Positions 6,943 through 13,232 are shown, counted from the first letter of the stretch. The stretch is 14,230 nt of DNA from Pseudomonadota bacterium (GCA_029781465.1 JAKOWQ010000448.1:1-14230); one strand, 5' to 3'. Program-made: numbers and translations. Notes: generated by a model from the letters alone, not told the origin.

Positions 6943-7835
6943 CGCGCCTCTCGCGGGTGGGCGTGGCGGTAGACGTCGAGCAGGGTTGCGGCGTCCACCT
7001 TGGTGTAGATCTGGGTTGAACCCAGGCTGGCGTGGCCGAGCAGTTCCTGAAGGCTGCGCAGATCGGCTCCCGCGCCGAGCAGATGGGTAGCGAAGGAGTG
7101 ACGCAGCGCGTGGGGCGTGGCGCTGGGCGGCAGGCCCAGAGCGATCCGCGCCCGGGCCATCGCCTTTTGCACCATGCCCTGCGAAAGCGGACCGCCCTTC
7201 GCGCCCCGGAACAGCACCTTGTCCCGCTCGAGCGGCCAGGGGCACTTGGCGGCATAATCGGCCACCGCATCGCGCACCACCGGAAGCAGGGCAACGACGC
7301 GCTGCTTGTTGCCCTTGCCAGTAACGGTCAGCGCCTCGCCCAGCGGCAGCGCCGACGCGGGCAGGGCCAGCGCCTCGGCAATGCGCAGCCCCGCGCCATA
7401 GAGCAGCAGCAGCACCGCGCGGTCGCGCGCGCCGATCCATTCCTCCCGCGCGTCTTCCTCCACCGTGACGGCAAGGTTGACAGCCTCGTCGGGCGTGACC
7501 GGGCGGGGGATGCCTTTCCTGACACGCGGCCCGCGCATCCGCGGGGGCGACGCATCGGCCATCCCGGCCTGTTCGCGGGCGAAGGCGATGAACTGCTTGA
7601 GCGCGGAAAGTTCGCGCGCGGCACTGGCATTGCCAAGTCCCTCCGCGCGTCTGCGGGCCAGCTGGCCGCGCAGTGCCGCCGCATCGAGCCGGGCGAGGGC
7701 GGGCCAATCGGGATCGCCCAGCGCCTCCATCAGCCGCGCCGCCGTAGCCAGATAGGCCCGCACCGTATGCGGCGAGCGGCGGCGGCCGTGCGAGAGGTGC
7801 GCTTGCCAGGCCTCAAGCAGCGCCGTCCGCGTCAT
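6939..7835 (-). CDS. xerC: Tyrosine recombinase XerC
   Basis: Site-specific recombinase that, with XerD, resolves chromosome dimers at dif near the division septum. The 298-residue protein has the SAM-like core-binding domain (about 1-100) and the catalytic domain with the full set R151 (GAGLRIAEAL), K174 (TGKGNKQR), H242 and R245 (PHALRHSFATH), H268 (LLGHASLGST) and nucleophile Y277 (TQIYTKV). The STQIYT stretch and the AHPRE ending point to XerC rather than XerD. I chose the ATG at 7835, which overlaps the hemW stop as ATGA. A much longer upstream reading in the same frame (to 8228) only translates hemW antisense-frame, Arg/Ala-rich nonsense. It has no evident Shine-Dalgarno, consistent with coupling to hemW. 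It is last in the rph-rdgB-hemW-xerC set. No phage genes are nearby, so this is the housekeeping enzyme, not an integrase. Confidence 0.94.
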   Translation of the reverse strand: MTRTALLEAWQAHLSHGRRRSPHTVRAYLATAARLMEALGDPDWPALARLDAAALRGQLARRRAEGLGNASAARELSALKQFIAFAREQAGMADASPPRMRGPRVRKGIPRPVTPDEAVNLAVTVEEDAREEWIGARDRAVLLLLYGAGLRIAEALALPASALPLGEALTVTGKGNKQRVVALLPVVRDAVADYAAKCPWPLERDKVLFRGAKGGPLSQGMVQKAMARARIALGLPPSATPHALRHSFATHLLGAGADLRSLQELLGHASLGSTQIYTKVDAATLLDVYRHAHPREAR

Positions 7836-8983
7836 GCCGCCAGCAACCCGGCGGGGACCAGCTCGCCCAGCAGGGCATCGAGTACTCCGATCCCCTGATC
7901 GGTCACCCCCAGCCGCCAGCCTTCCCGCCAGACCAGCCCCTGCCGGGAGAGGAAATCGGCCCGGTCCCGATCGCACAGCTCGACCGGCGAAAGCGCGAAA
8001 CGCGCAGCAAGATCGGCAAGGTCGACGCCTTCGCTCAGCCGCAGGCCCATCAGCAGCGCCTCGCTGGCCTGCTCGCGCTGGCCGAGCGGGCGTTCCTCGC
8101 CGATTCCGTGAGCGACGTGCGAAATTGCCGCCAGCCAGTTTTCCGGCTTGCGGTGGCGCACCGTCGCCGTGCCGCCGCGCCGCCCGTGCGCGCCGGGGCC
8201 GACCCCGCAATAGTCCCGGTAGCGCCAATAGGTCAGGTTGTGGCGGCTCTCCTCGCCGGGGCGGGCGTGGTTGGAAACCTCGTAGCGTGGCAGCCCGGCG
8301 GCGCGGGTCAGTTCCTGGGTCAGCGCGAAGAGGTCGGCGGCGGCATCGTCGTCAAGCGGGGTGAACCGACCTTGCCGCACCTGGGTGGCAAAGTGCGTGC
8401 CGGGCTCGATGGTCAGCTGGTAGAGCGAAAGATGCCCGGTGCCGAATCCCAGCGCCCGGGTCAGCTCCTCACCCCATTGCGCCGCGTTCTGCCCAGGGCG
8501 GGCATAGATCAGGTCGAAACTGACCCGCTCGAAGTGCTTCTGTGCCACTTCAAGCGCCTTCAGTCCTTCTCGGGCGCCGTGAAGCCGTCCCAGAAAGCGC
8601 AGCGTCTCATCGTCGAGCGCCTGCAAGCCCAGCGAGGCGCGGTTGATCCCCGCAGCCGCCAGCTCGGTGTAATTGGCGGCCTCGACCGAGGAAGGATTGC
8701 CTTCAAGGGTGATCTCGATCCCCCCGGCAAAGCCCCACAACCGCTCGGCCTCTTCCAGCAGGCTGGCGACCAGCGCAGGGGGCATCAACGACGGTGTGCC
8801 GCCACCGAAAAACACCGATTCAAGCGGCTCTCCGCCCGCCAGCGCGGCTTCGTGGCGCAGGTCCGCCAGCAGCGCTTCCTGCCACAGCGCGTGATCCACG
8901 CTGGCGCGGACATGGCTGTTGAAATCGCAATAGGGGCATTTGGCGAGGCAGAACGGCCAATGGATGTAGAGCGCGCGGGCCAT
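7832..8983 (-). CDS. hemW: Radical SAM heme chaperone HemW
   Basis: Radical-SAM protein that binds heme and delivers it to apo-proteins such as respiratory enzymes; often misannotated as oxygen-independent coproporphyrinogen oxidase. The 383-residue length is typical. The iron-sulfur motif is C12-x3-C16-x2-C19 within YIHWPFCLAKCPYCDF. The residue two after C19 is Phe, not the fourth Cys of true HemN, which marks HemW. FFGGGTPSLM at 58-67 (SAM binding), EGNP at 94-97, YEVSNHARPG near 234-243 and the heme-binding HNLTYW at 248-253 are all present. The N-terminal substrate-binding extension of HemN is missing. It starts nine bases after the rdgB stop, with a GGCAGG-like ribosome site in that gap, and its TGA overlaps the xerC ATG. 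Confidence 0.95.
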   Translation of the reverse strand: MARALYIHWPFCLAKCPYCDFNSHVRASVDHALWQEALLADLRHEAALAGGEPLESVFFGGGTPSLMPPALVASLLEEAERLWGFAGGIEITLEGNPSSVEAANYTELAAAGINRASLGLQALDDETLRFLGRLHGAREGLKALEVAQKHFERVSFDLIYARPGQNAAQWGEELTRALGFGTGHLSLYQLTIEPGTHFATQVRQGRFTPLDDDAAADLFALTQELTRAAGLPRYEVSNHARPGEESRHNLTYWRYRDYCGVGPGAHGRRGGTATVRHRKPENWLAAISHVAHGIGEERPLGQREQASEALLMGLRLSEGVDLADLAARFALSPVELCDRDRADFLSRQGLVWREGWRLGVTDQGIGVLDALLGELVPAGLLAA

Positions 8984-8992
8984 GTGCCTGCC

Positions 8993-9622
8993 TTAACCCG
9001 CAAACTGCTCCGCGACCAGCTTGGCAAAGGCGTCGGCGCGGTGGCTTATGCTGTGCTTTTCCGCCGGATCGTGCTCGGCAAAGGTGCGCTTTTCACCCAG
9101 CGGTACGAACACCGGATCATAGCCGAAACCCAGCGTGCCGCGCGGCGGCCAGGTCAGCGTGCCCAAGGCGCGGCCTTCGTATACCGCGTGCTCGCCATCG
9201 GGCCAGGCGAGGGCCAGAACGCAGGCAAAATGGCATGAACGGTCGATACTTGCGCCCAGTTCCTGAAGCATTCCCTCAACCTTGCCCATCGCCATGTACC
9301 AGTCGCGCCCCGGTGGTCCCTCGAACCACTGCCGCTCGGCCCAGTCGGCGGTGTAGACCCCCGGCCGGCCGGCCAGCGCATCGACGCACAGCCCGCTGTC
9401 ATCGGCCAGAGCGGGCAATCCCGATCCCTGCGCCGCCGCCCGCGCCTTGATCAGCGCGTTTTCGACAAAGGTCTGGCCGGTCTCGGGCGGCTCGGGCAAG
9501 CTGAGCGACCCGGCGGAAATGCAGCTCACCCCATGAGGGGCCAGAAGGGCGCCGATTTCCTTCAGTTTGCCCGCGTTGTGCGTGGCAATCACCAAGGTTT
9601 CGGAACCCAACCTGCGGGTCAT
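8993..9622 (-). CDS. rdgB: Non-canonical purine NTP pyrophosphatase (dITP/XTP, RdgB/HAM1 family)
   Basis: House-cleaning enzyme that hydrolyses dITP, ITP and XTP to monophosphates, keeping deaminated purines out of DNA and RNA. It has 209 residues. Motifs seen: IATHNAGKLKEI at 12-23 (nucleotide grip, N16 and K19), FVENALIKA at 52-60 (metal-binding E55), ALADDSGLCVDAL at 71-83 (catalytic D74/D75), GFGYDPVF at 165-172 and SHRADAF at 193-199 (base recognition). The ATG at 9622 overlaps the rph TGA as ATGA, implying coupled translation. A pairing of rph with rdgB recurs in many bacteria. Confidence 0.96.
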   Translation of the reverse strand: MTRRLGSETLVIATHNAGKLKEIGALLAPHGVSCISAGSLSLPEPPETGQTFVENALIKARAAAQGSGLPALADDSGLCVDALAGRPGVYTADWAERQWFEGPPGRDWYMAMGKVEGMLQELGASIDRSCHFACVLALAWPDGEHAVYEGRALGTLTWPPRGTLGFGYDPVFVPLGEKRTFAEHDPAEKHSISHRADAFAKLVAEQFAG

Positions 9623-10332
9623 TTCACCGCTTCTCCCTGTGCGGCGAAGATCCGCTCGCAGCCGATCCGGGCAAGGCGCAGCAGGCGCAAGAGGGCTTCC
9701 TCGTCATAGGTCGCGCCTTCCGCCGTGGCCTGGACTTCGGCGATCTGGCCGCCTTCGATCAGTACGAAGTTGGCATCGGCGTCGGCGCTTGAATCCTCAT
9801 CGTAGTCGAGATCGAGCACCGGCACGCCTTCCGCGATTCCACAGCTAACCGCCGCGACCTTGCGGGTGAGGGGGTCTTCGGCAATCAGCCCCTGTTCCAT
9901 CAGCTTGCCGACCGCGATGCGCAAGGCCACCCAGGCGCCCGATATCGCCGCGGTGCGGGTGCCGCCATCGGCCTGGATCACGTCGCAATCGAGCGTGATC
10001 TGGCGTTCGCCCAGCTTCTTAAGATCGCAGACAGCGCGCAAGGAACGGCCGATAAGGCGCTGGATTTCCTGCGTCCGCCCGCTCTGCTTGCCTTTGGCCG
10101 CTTCCCGCGCGCCGCGGGTGTGGGTGGCGCGGGGCAGCATCGAATATTCCGCCGTCACCCAGCCTTCGCCCTTGCCGCGCAGCCACGGCGGCAGGCGCTC
10201 CTCGACCGAGGCAGTGCAGATCACCTTGGTATGCCCGAAACTGACCAGCACCGATCCCTCGGCATGCTTGGTATAGTGCGGTTCAAAGCTGATAGCGCGC
10301 ATCTCGTCGGGCGCGCGGCCGGAAGGTCGCAT
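9619..10332 (-). CDS. rph: Ribonuclease PH
   Basis: Phosphorolytic 3'-to-5' exoribonuclease that trims the 3' ends of tRNA precursors and other structured RNAs, working as a ring-shaped hexamer. The 237-residue protein is full length. Visible motifs are MRPSGRAPDEMR at the start, GWVTAEYSMLPRATHTR at 57-73, RLIGRSLRA at 92-100, DVIQADGGTRTAAISG at 117-132 with the phosphate-binding R126, and the acidic DLDYDEDSSADADANF at 174-189, which supplies the catalytic aspartates. I chose the ATG at 10332: it begins the canonical N-terminus and has AAGGA about six bases upstream. The in-frame opening as far as 11217 is only antisense to hrcA. First gene of the rph-rdgB-hemW-xerC set, diverging from hrcA across 78 bases. 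Confidence 0.97.
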   Translation of the reverse strand: MRPSGRAPDEMRAISFEPHYTKHAEGSVLVSFGHTKVICTASVEERLPPWLRGKGEGWVTAEYSMLPRATHTRGAREAAKGKQSGRTQEIQRLIGRSLRAVCDLKKLGERQITLDCDVIQADGGTRTAAISGAWVALRIAVGKLMEQGLIAEDPLTRKVAAVSCGIAEGVPVLDLDYDEDSSADADANFVLIEGGQIAEVQATAEGATYDEEALLRLLRLARIGCERIFAAQGEAVK

Positions 10333-10375
10333 GGGGATTCCTTGTTGCTGTTTGCACCGCGTTAGGCGCATTGGG

Positions 10376-10403
10376 CTTGAGGCTGCAAGTGCAGGTTCTA
10401 AAT
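10376..10403 (+). promoter_or_regulatory. Candidate RpoH-type heat-shock promoter for hrcA-grpE
   Basis: CTTG at 10376-10379, a 17-base spacer, then TCTAAAT at 10397-10403. The consensus generally given for alphaproteobacterial heat-shock promoters is about CTTG-N17/18-CYTATNT. Here the -35 core is exact and four of the six fixed -10 positions agree. The spacer is the same length as at the better match before dnaK. Only seven bases separate the -10 element from the hrcA ATG. Found by eye; a sigma-70 reading (TTGAGG, 16 bases, TAAATA) overlaps it. Confidence 0.5.
10383..10394. repeat. Short perfect inverted repeat in the hrcA promoter spacer
   Basis: CTGCA at 10383-10387 and TGCAG at 10390-10394 are exact reverse complements separated by AG. 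The palindrome lies between the proposed -35 and -10 boxes of hrcA, where a repressor could bind. It does not resemble CIRCE (TTAGCACTC-N9-GAGTGCTAA). Five-base arms are short enough to arise by chance. Confidence 0.3.
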
Positions 10404-10410
10404 AGACCGG

Positions 10411-11454
10411 ATGCCCAGCCCGCCAATTTCCGAACTGACCGCCCGCGCCCGCGAGATTTTTCGCCTGGTGGTCGAGGGGTATCTTTCCTCGGGGCAGCCG
10501 GTGGGGTCGAAGACGCTGGCCGGAGCAGGGGGGCTCAACCTCTCTCCCGCCTCGATCCGCTCGGTCCTGCACGAGCTTGAGGGGCTGGGGCTGCTCGCCG
10601 CGCCGCATACCAGCGCCGGTCGTTTGCCGACCGAGGTGGGGCTGCGCCTGTTCGTGGATGCGATGATGCAGGTTGCCGAGCCGACCGCAGAGGAGCGCTT
10701 GACCATCGAGAGTCGGCTTGCCCAACCTGGCCCGGTCGAGGCCGCGCTCGCGGCAACGAGCACGCTGTTGTCCGAGCTTTCCGCCGCCGCCGGGGTGGTG
10801 ATGGTGCCGCGCCGCGAACCGCGCCTGGCCCAGCTTCAGCTGGTGCCGCTTTCCGAAACCCGCGCGCTGACGGTGCTGGTGGGAAGCGATGGAGGCATCG
10901 AAAACCGGGTGATCGACCTGCCCGGAGGGATCGCGCCCGGCGCGCTCGAAGCGGCCTCGAACTACATCACCGCGCACCTTGGCGGCAAAACCCTTGCCGA
11001 GGCGGGCCGGGCGATCAGGGCCGAGATCGCCGCAGGGCGCAGCGCGCTCGATGCCGCGAGCCGCGATCTGGTCGAACGCGGCTTGGCCTTGTGGAGCGAG
11101 GATGCGCTGCAACGGCCGGTGCTGATCGTGCGCGGCGCGTCCAACCTGATCGACGAAAGCGTGCAGACCGATCTTGAACGGGTGCGGATGCTGCTCGACG
11201 ATCTGGAAAGCAAGCAATCGGTCGCCAACCTGCTCGATTCGGCGCGCGAGGCCGAGGCGACCCGGATCTTCATCGGCGCGGAGAACCGGCTGTTCGCGCT
11301 GTCCGGCTCTTCGGTGATCGCATCGCCCTATCGCGACCGCGAGGGCAAGGTGGTGGGGGTGCTGGGGGTTATCGGCCCGACGCGGTTGAATTATGCCCGG
11401 CTCGTCCCCATGATCGACTTCACCGCCCAGTCACTGGGCAAATTGATCGGATAA
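10411..11454 (+). CDS. hrcA: Heat-inducible transcription repressor HrcA
   Basis: Repressor of class I heat-shock genes that binds CIRCE operators and is kept active by GroEL. The 347-residue length is normal. The N-terminal winged helix (about 1-75) contains ELTARAREIFRLVVEGYL, SGQPVGSKTLA at 27-37, LSPASIRSVLHELE and the signature PHTSAGRLPT at 65-74. The C-terminal end carries GVIGPTRLNYARLVPMID, another family signature. The ATG at 10411 fits the family N-terminus, yet there is no Shine-Dalgarno within range and a candidate promoter ends seven bases before it, suggesting leaderless translation. It is followed after 18 bases by grpE. No CIRCE lies upstream, so its operator is probably elsewhere (commonly groESL). 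Confidence 0.96.
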   Translation: MPSPPISELTARAREIFRLVVEGYLSSGQPVGSKTLAGAGGLNLSPASIRSVLHELEGLGLLAAPHTSAGRLPTEVGLRLFVDAMMQVAEPTAEERLTIESRLAQPGPVEAALAATSTLLSELSAAAGVVMVPRREPRLAQLQLVPLSETRALTVLVGSDGGIENRVIDLPGGIAPGALEAASNYITAHLGGKTLAEAGRAIRAEIAAGRSALDAASRDLVERGLALWSEDALQRPVLIVRGASNLIDESVQTDLERVRMLLDDLESKQSVANLLDSAREAEATRIFIGAENRLFALSGSSVIASPYRDREGKVVGVLGVIGPTRLNYARLVPMIDFTAQSLGKLIG

Positions 11455-11472
11455 GACAGGTTTCTGACTGCA

Positions 11473-12045
11473 ATGAGCGATGACAAGAAGCCGCAGGCCG
11501 ACCCGGCGGTTGAAGCCGAATTGGCCGGCGTTCCCGAAGACATGATCGACCTTGAGAACGCGAGCGAAGCGCTCGACGACGCCTTGGCCATGCTCAAGAA
11601 CGATCTTGAGGCGGCCCGGCAGGACATTCTTTACGCCAAGGCCGAAACCCAGAACGTGCGCCGCCGTCTGGAGAAGGACGTGGCCGATGCCCGCACCTAT
11701 GCAGCAACCGGCTTTGCCCGCGACATTCTTTCGGTTTCGGACAATCTGTCCCGCGCGCTCGATGCCATCCCCCAGGAGCTGCGCGAGGATGAGCGGCTGA
11801 ACAGCCTGGTCGCCGGGATCGAGGCCACCGCGCGCGAGCTCGACAAGGTGTTCGGTCTCCACGGCATCAGCCGCATCGCTGCAACCGGTCTGCCGCTCGA
11901 TCCCAACCAGCATCAGGCCATGCTCGAAGTGCCAAGTGCCGATGCCGAACCCGGAACCGTGCTGCAGGAATTGCAGGCCGGTTACATGATCAAGGATCGC
12001 CTGCTGCGCCCGGCGATGGTGGCAGTGGCGAAGAAGCCGGATTGA
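11473..12045 (+). CDS. grpE: Nucleotide exchange factor GrpE
   Basis: Homodimeric co-chaperone that releases ADP from DnaK and so sets the pace of its folding cycle; its long helices also act as a thermosensor. The 190-residue protein has an acidic N-terminus, a long coiled-coil region (about 26-95, including KNDLEAARQDILYAKAETQN), and the C-terminal beta domain ending in GYMIKDRLLRPAMVAVAKK, the GrpE signature. The ATG at 11473 follows hrcA by 18 bases with a weak ACAGG ribosome site about a dozen bases upstream, so the two are likely one operon. Its partner dnaK is on the same strand but separated by two minus-strand genes. The TGA stop is three bases from the end of the convergent HExxH gene. 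Confidence 0.96.
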   Translation: MSDDKKPQADPAVEAELAGVPEDMIDLENASEALDDALAMLKNDLEAARQDILYAKAETQNVRRRLEKDVADARTYAATGFARDILSVSDNLSRALDAIPQELREDERLNSLVAGIEATARELDKVFGLHGISRIAATGLPLDPNQHQAMLEVPSADAEPGTVLQELQAGYMIKDRLLRPAMVAVAKKPD

Positions 12046-12048
12046 TCC

Positions 12049-12069
12049 CTAGCCTCTGAAAGAGACTAG
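12049..12069. terminator. Hairpin between convergent grpE and the HExxH gene; possible bidirectional terminator
   Basis: CTAGCCTCT (12049-12057), loop GAA, AGAGACTAG (12061-12069) form a nine-base-pair stem with one imperfect pair. In the minus-strand RNA that pair is a G-U wobble, so the stem is unbroken there; in plus-strand RNA it is a C-A mismatch. It begins three bases after the grpE stop and contains the stop codon of the opposing gene. No U-tract follows on either strand, so it may only protect 3' ends rather than terminate transcription. Confidence 0.4.
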
Positions 12070-12474
12070 CGATTCGAGAAATGAAGCTTCGGCGCGGGTG
12101 GACTTCAGCCACCCCATCCGGGCCATGAAGGCATGGCGCACGATCTCGGCCTGTTGCTCGATCCCGTAGTCCTCAAGCCGCTTGTCCGGTTGCAGCCGAT
12201 AGGAATAGCGGCGCTGGACCGCGCCGAGCACAACGACATACCACCAGCCACGCGTCTGGGCCTGCCAGACGTGGGTCATTTCATGGATGAAATGACCCTG
12301 CAGGTCGGGTGATGCCTGGCTGAAATCATCGCAGTATCCGTCACCGGCGGGGTGAAAGTGCAGGTGGCCCATCGGCGCCATGGTGATGTGGCGGGGCTGA
12401 AACCACCACCAGCGGCGCCGCCGGATCGTAACCCGCGCGCAGTCTATCGCGGCGCCGAACACCGATTGCACCAA
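12049..12474 (-). CDS. Small HExxH metalloprotease-like protein (start uncertain)
   Basis: Protein of 141 residues from a TTG start at 12474. It contains a zinc-protease motif HEMTH at 64-68 within HFIHEMTHVWQAQ, and YGIEQQAEIVRH at 103-114, whose E106 or E110 could be a third ligand as in gluzincins. A His-rich GHLHFHPAGDGY stretch lies at 36-47. It has no signal peptide. It resembles short proteins of sphingomonads sometimes annotated as vgr-related; substrate and function are unknown. The true start may be upstream: the frame continues as GGERPLTLGETALVQ, which reads like conserved protein, and the first plausible initiator there is CTG at 12534, giving 161 residues and overlapping the preceding TGA stop as CTGA. 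No ATG or GTG exists in that stretch. It follows the copper lipoprotein gene and is probably co-transcribed with it. Confidence 0.75.
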   Translation of the reverse strand: MVQSVFGAAIDCARVTIRRRRWWWFQPRHITMAPMGHLHFHPAGDGYCDDFSQASPDLQGHFIHEMTHVWQAQTRGWWYVVVLGAVQRRYSYRLQPDKRLEDYGIEQQAEIVRHAFMARMGWLKSTRAEASFLESLVSFRG

Positions 12475-12530
12475 TGCCGTTTCGCCAAGGGTTAGCGGGC
12501 GCTCGCCGCCAACCGGGCAGGCGTGCTGGC

Positions 12531-13058
12531 TCAGCGGTGGGATCCCATATCGTGCCCGCCCATATCCATGCTCCCCATGGCATCGCCGCGCGCCTCGATT
12601 TTGAGGGGCGCGGAAAGCTTGTCGCCGTTGGCAAAGGTCAGGGTGATCTCCGTCGTGCCACCAGGCGCAAACTTGGGATCGAGTTCAAATGCCATGACAT
12701 GGTTCGCGCCCGGTTCGAACTTGAGAGTCGCGCCGGGCTCAACCGTCGCACCATCAAGCGGGCTCATCTTGCCGCCGACCGTCTGGTGCATTTCCGCCTT
12801 GGCCGCGCCGTCGATCGAAACGGCAGCCAGGGTCACGGCCTCTCCGCCGCCGTTGGTCAGGTCGAAATAGGCCGCGGCCGGATTTCCCGCGACCACCGGA
12901 AGCACGAGCCGGCCCGCGCTCAACGCCATTCCCGGCTTGGCATCGGGTGCGGCGGTGGCTGCCTCGGTGGCCCCAGCCTGGTCCGGAGCGCCCTGCTGAC
13001 AGGCAGTCAGCGACAGGGCAAGGGCAACGGGAGCGGCAAGAAGGCTTAGGCGAGACAT
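12531..13058 (-). CDS. PCuAC-type copper chaperone lipoprotein
   Basis: Predicted lipoprotein of 175 residues with a PCu(A)C domain, the periplasmic Cu(I) chaperone family that helps load copper into cytochrome oxidase. The ATG at 13058 gives a clean lipoprotein signal (MSRLSLLAAP, lipobox LTAC, C20), and AAAGGA lies upstream; a longer start at 13124 would bury the signal. An Ala-rich linker (23-42) precedes the domain. Copper ligands are H91, M98, H120 and M122: M98-x21-H120-x-M122 fits the canonical second half of the motif, but H91-x6-M98 is shorter than the usual H-M-x10-M. The C-terminus after residue 160 is an added Met/His tail (M161, M164, M166, H169, M171, H174). It lies divergent to dnaK and upstream of the HExxH gene. 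Function beyond copper binding is inferred. Confidence 0.88.
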   Translation of the reverse strand: MSRLSLLAAPVALALSLTACQQGAPDQAGATEAATAAPDAKPGMALSAGRLVLPVVAGNPAAAYFDLTNGGGEAVTLAAVSIDGAAKAEMHQTVGGKMSPLDGATVEPGATLKFEPGANHVMAFELDPKFAPGGTTEITLTFANGDKLSAPLKIEARGDAMGSMDMGGHDMGSHR

Positions 13059-13114
13059 TGCAGCAAGTCCTTTCGGCGGGTTCGGGGTTTCTGTTTCGCT
13101 AGCTTTCCGGTGCC

Positions 13115-13142
13115 CTTGTGCCAAGCAAAACCGCTCCTATAT
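13115..13142 (+). promoter_or_regulatory. RpoH-type heat-shock promoter for dnaK
   Basis: CTTG at 13115-13118, a 17-base spacer, and CCTATAT at 13136-13142 match every fixed position of the CTTG-N17/18-CYTATNT pattern described for alphaproteobacterial RpoH promoters. Transcription would begin near 13149, giving a dnaK leader of roughly 85 bases. It sits in the 174-base gap between the divergent copper lipoprotein gene and dnaK. I see no CIRCE element in this gap. Confidence 0.72.
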
Positions 13143-13169
13143 CGGCCTGGCATAACGAGCCGCCGACCT

Positions 13170-13191
13170 GCCTTGCCGTTTAGCGGGAGGC
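13170..13191 (+). other. Weak potential hairpin in the dnaK leader
   Basis: GCCT (13170-13173) can pair with AGGC (13188-13191) and CCG (13176-13178) with CGG (13084+100 = 13184-13186), around loop TTTAG, with a small internal mismatch. It lies upstream of the ribosome site and does not cover it, so a thermosensor role is not supported by position. It may have no function. Confidence 0.15.
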
Positions 13192-13232
13192 ATCCGAAGC
13201 GGTGTCAAACCTGAACCAAGGATGGGCTTTAT

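Noticed and set aside
5449..7707. 752-residue open frame on the minus strand across gshB, the DedA gene and part of xerC
   Set aside because: Antisense shadow of well-supported genes; low-complexity Arg/Pro/Ala composition and no motif.
6939..7835. Tyrosine recombinase as a sign of a prophage or integrative element
   Set aside because: It is a XerC by its end motifs and operon context; no tRNA, attachment repeats or phage genes are nearby.
7836..8228. N-terminal extension of xerC to 8228
   Set aside because: The added sequence is out-of-frame hemW coding, Arg/Ala/Gly-rich, and XerC proteins start near the ATG at 7835.
7832..8983. Oxygen-independent coproporphyrinogen oxidase (HemN)
   Set aside because: The fourth cysteine of the HemN motif is Phe and the HemN N-terminal extension is missing; the HNxxYW motif supports HemW.
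10333..10410. CIRCE operator upstream of hrcA
   Set aside because: No TTAGCACTC-N9-GAGTGCTAA or close variant is present; the only inverted repeat is the unrelated CTGCA/TGCAG pair.
10333..11217. N-terminal extension of rph to 11217
   Set aside because: It is antisense to hrcA; the canonical RNase PH N-terminus begins at 10332 with its own ribosome site.
13096..13124. Promoter for the copper lipoprotein gene on the minus strand (TTGGCA, 17 bases, TAGCGA)
   Set aside because: The -35 is good but the -10 matches only two positions; noted only because it would overlap the dnaK heat-shock promoter.
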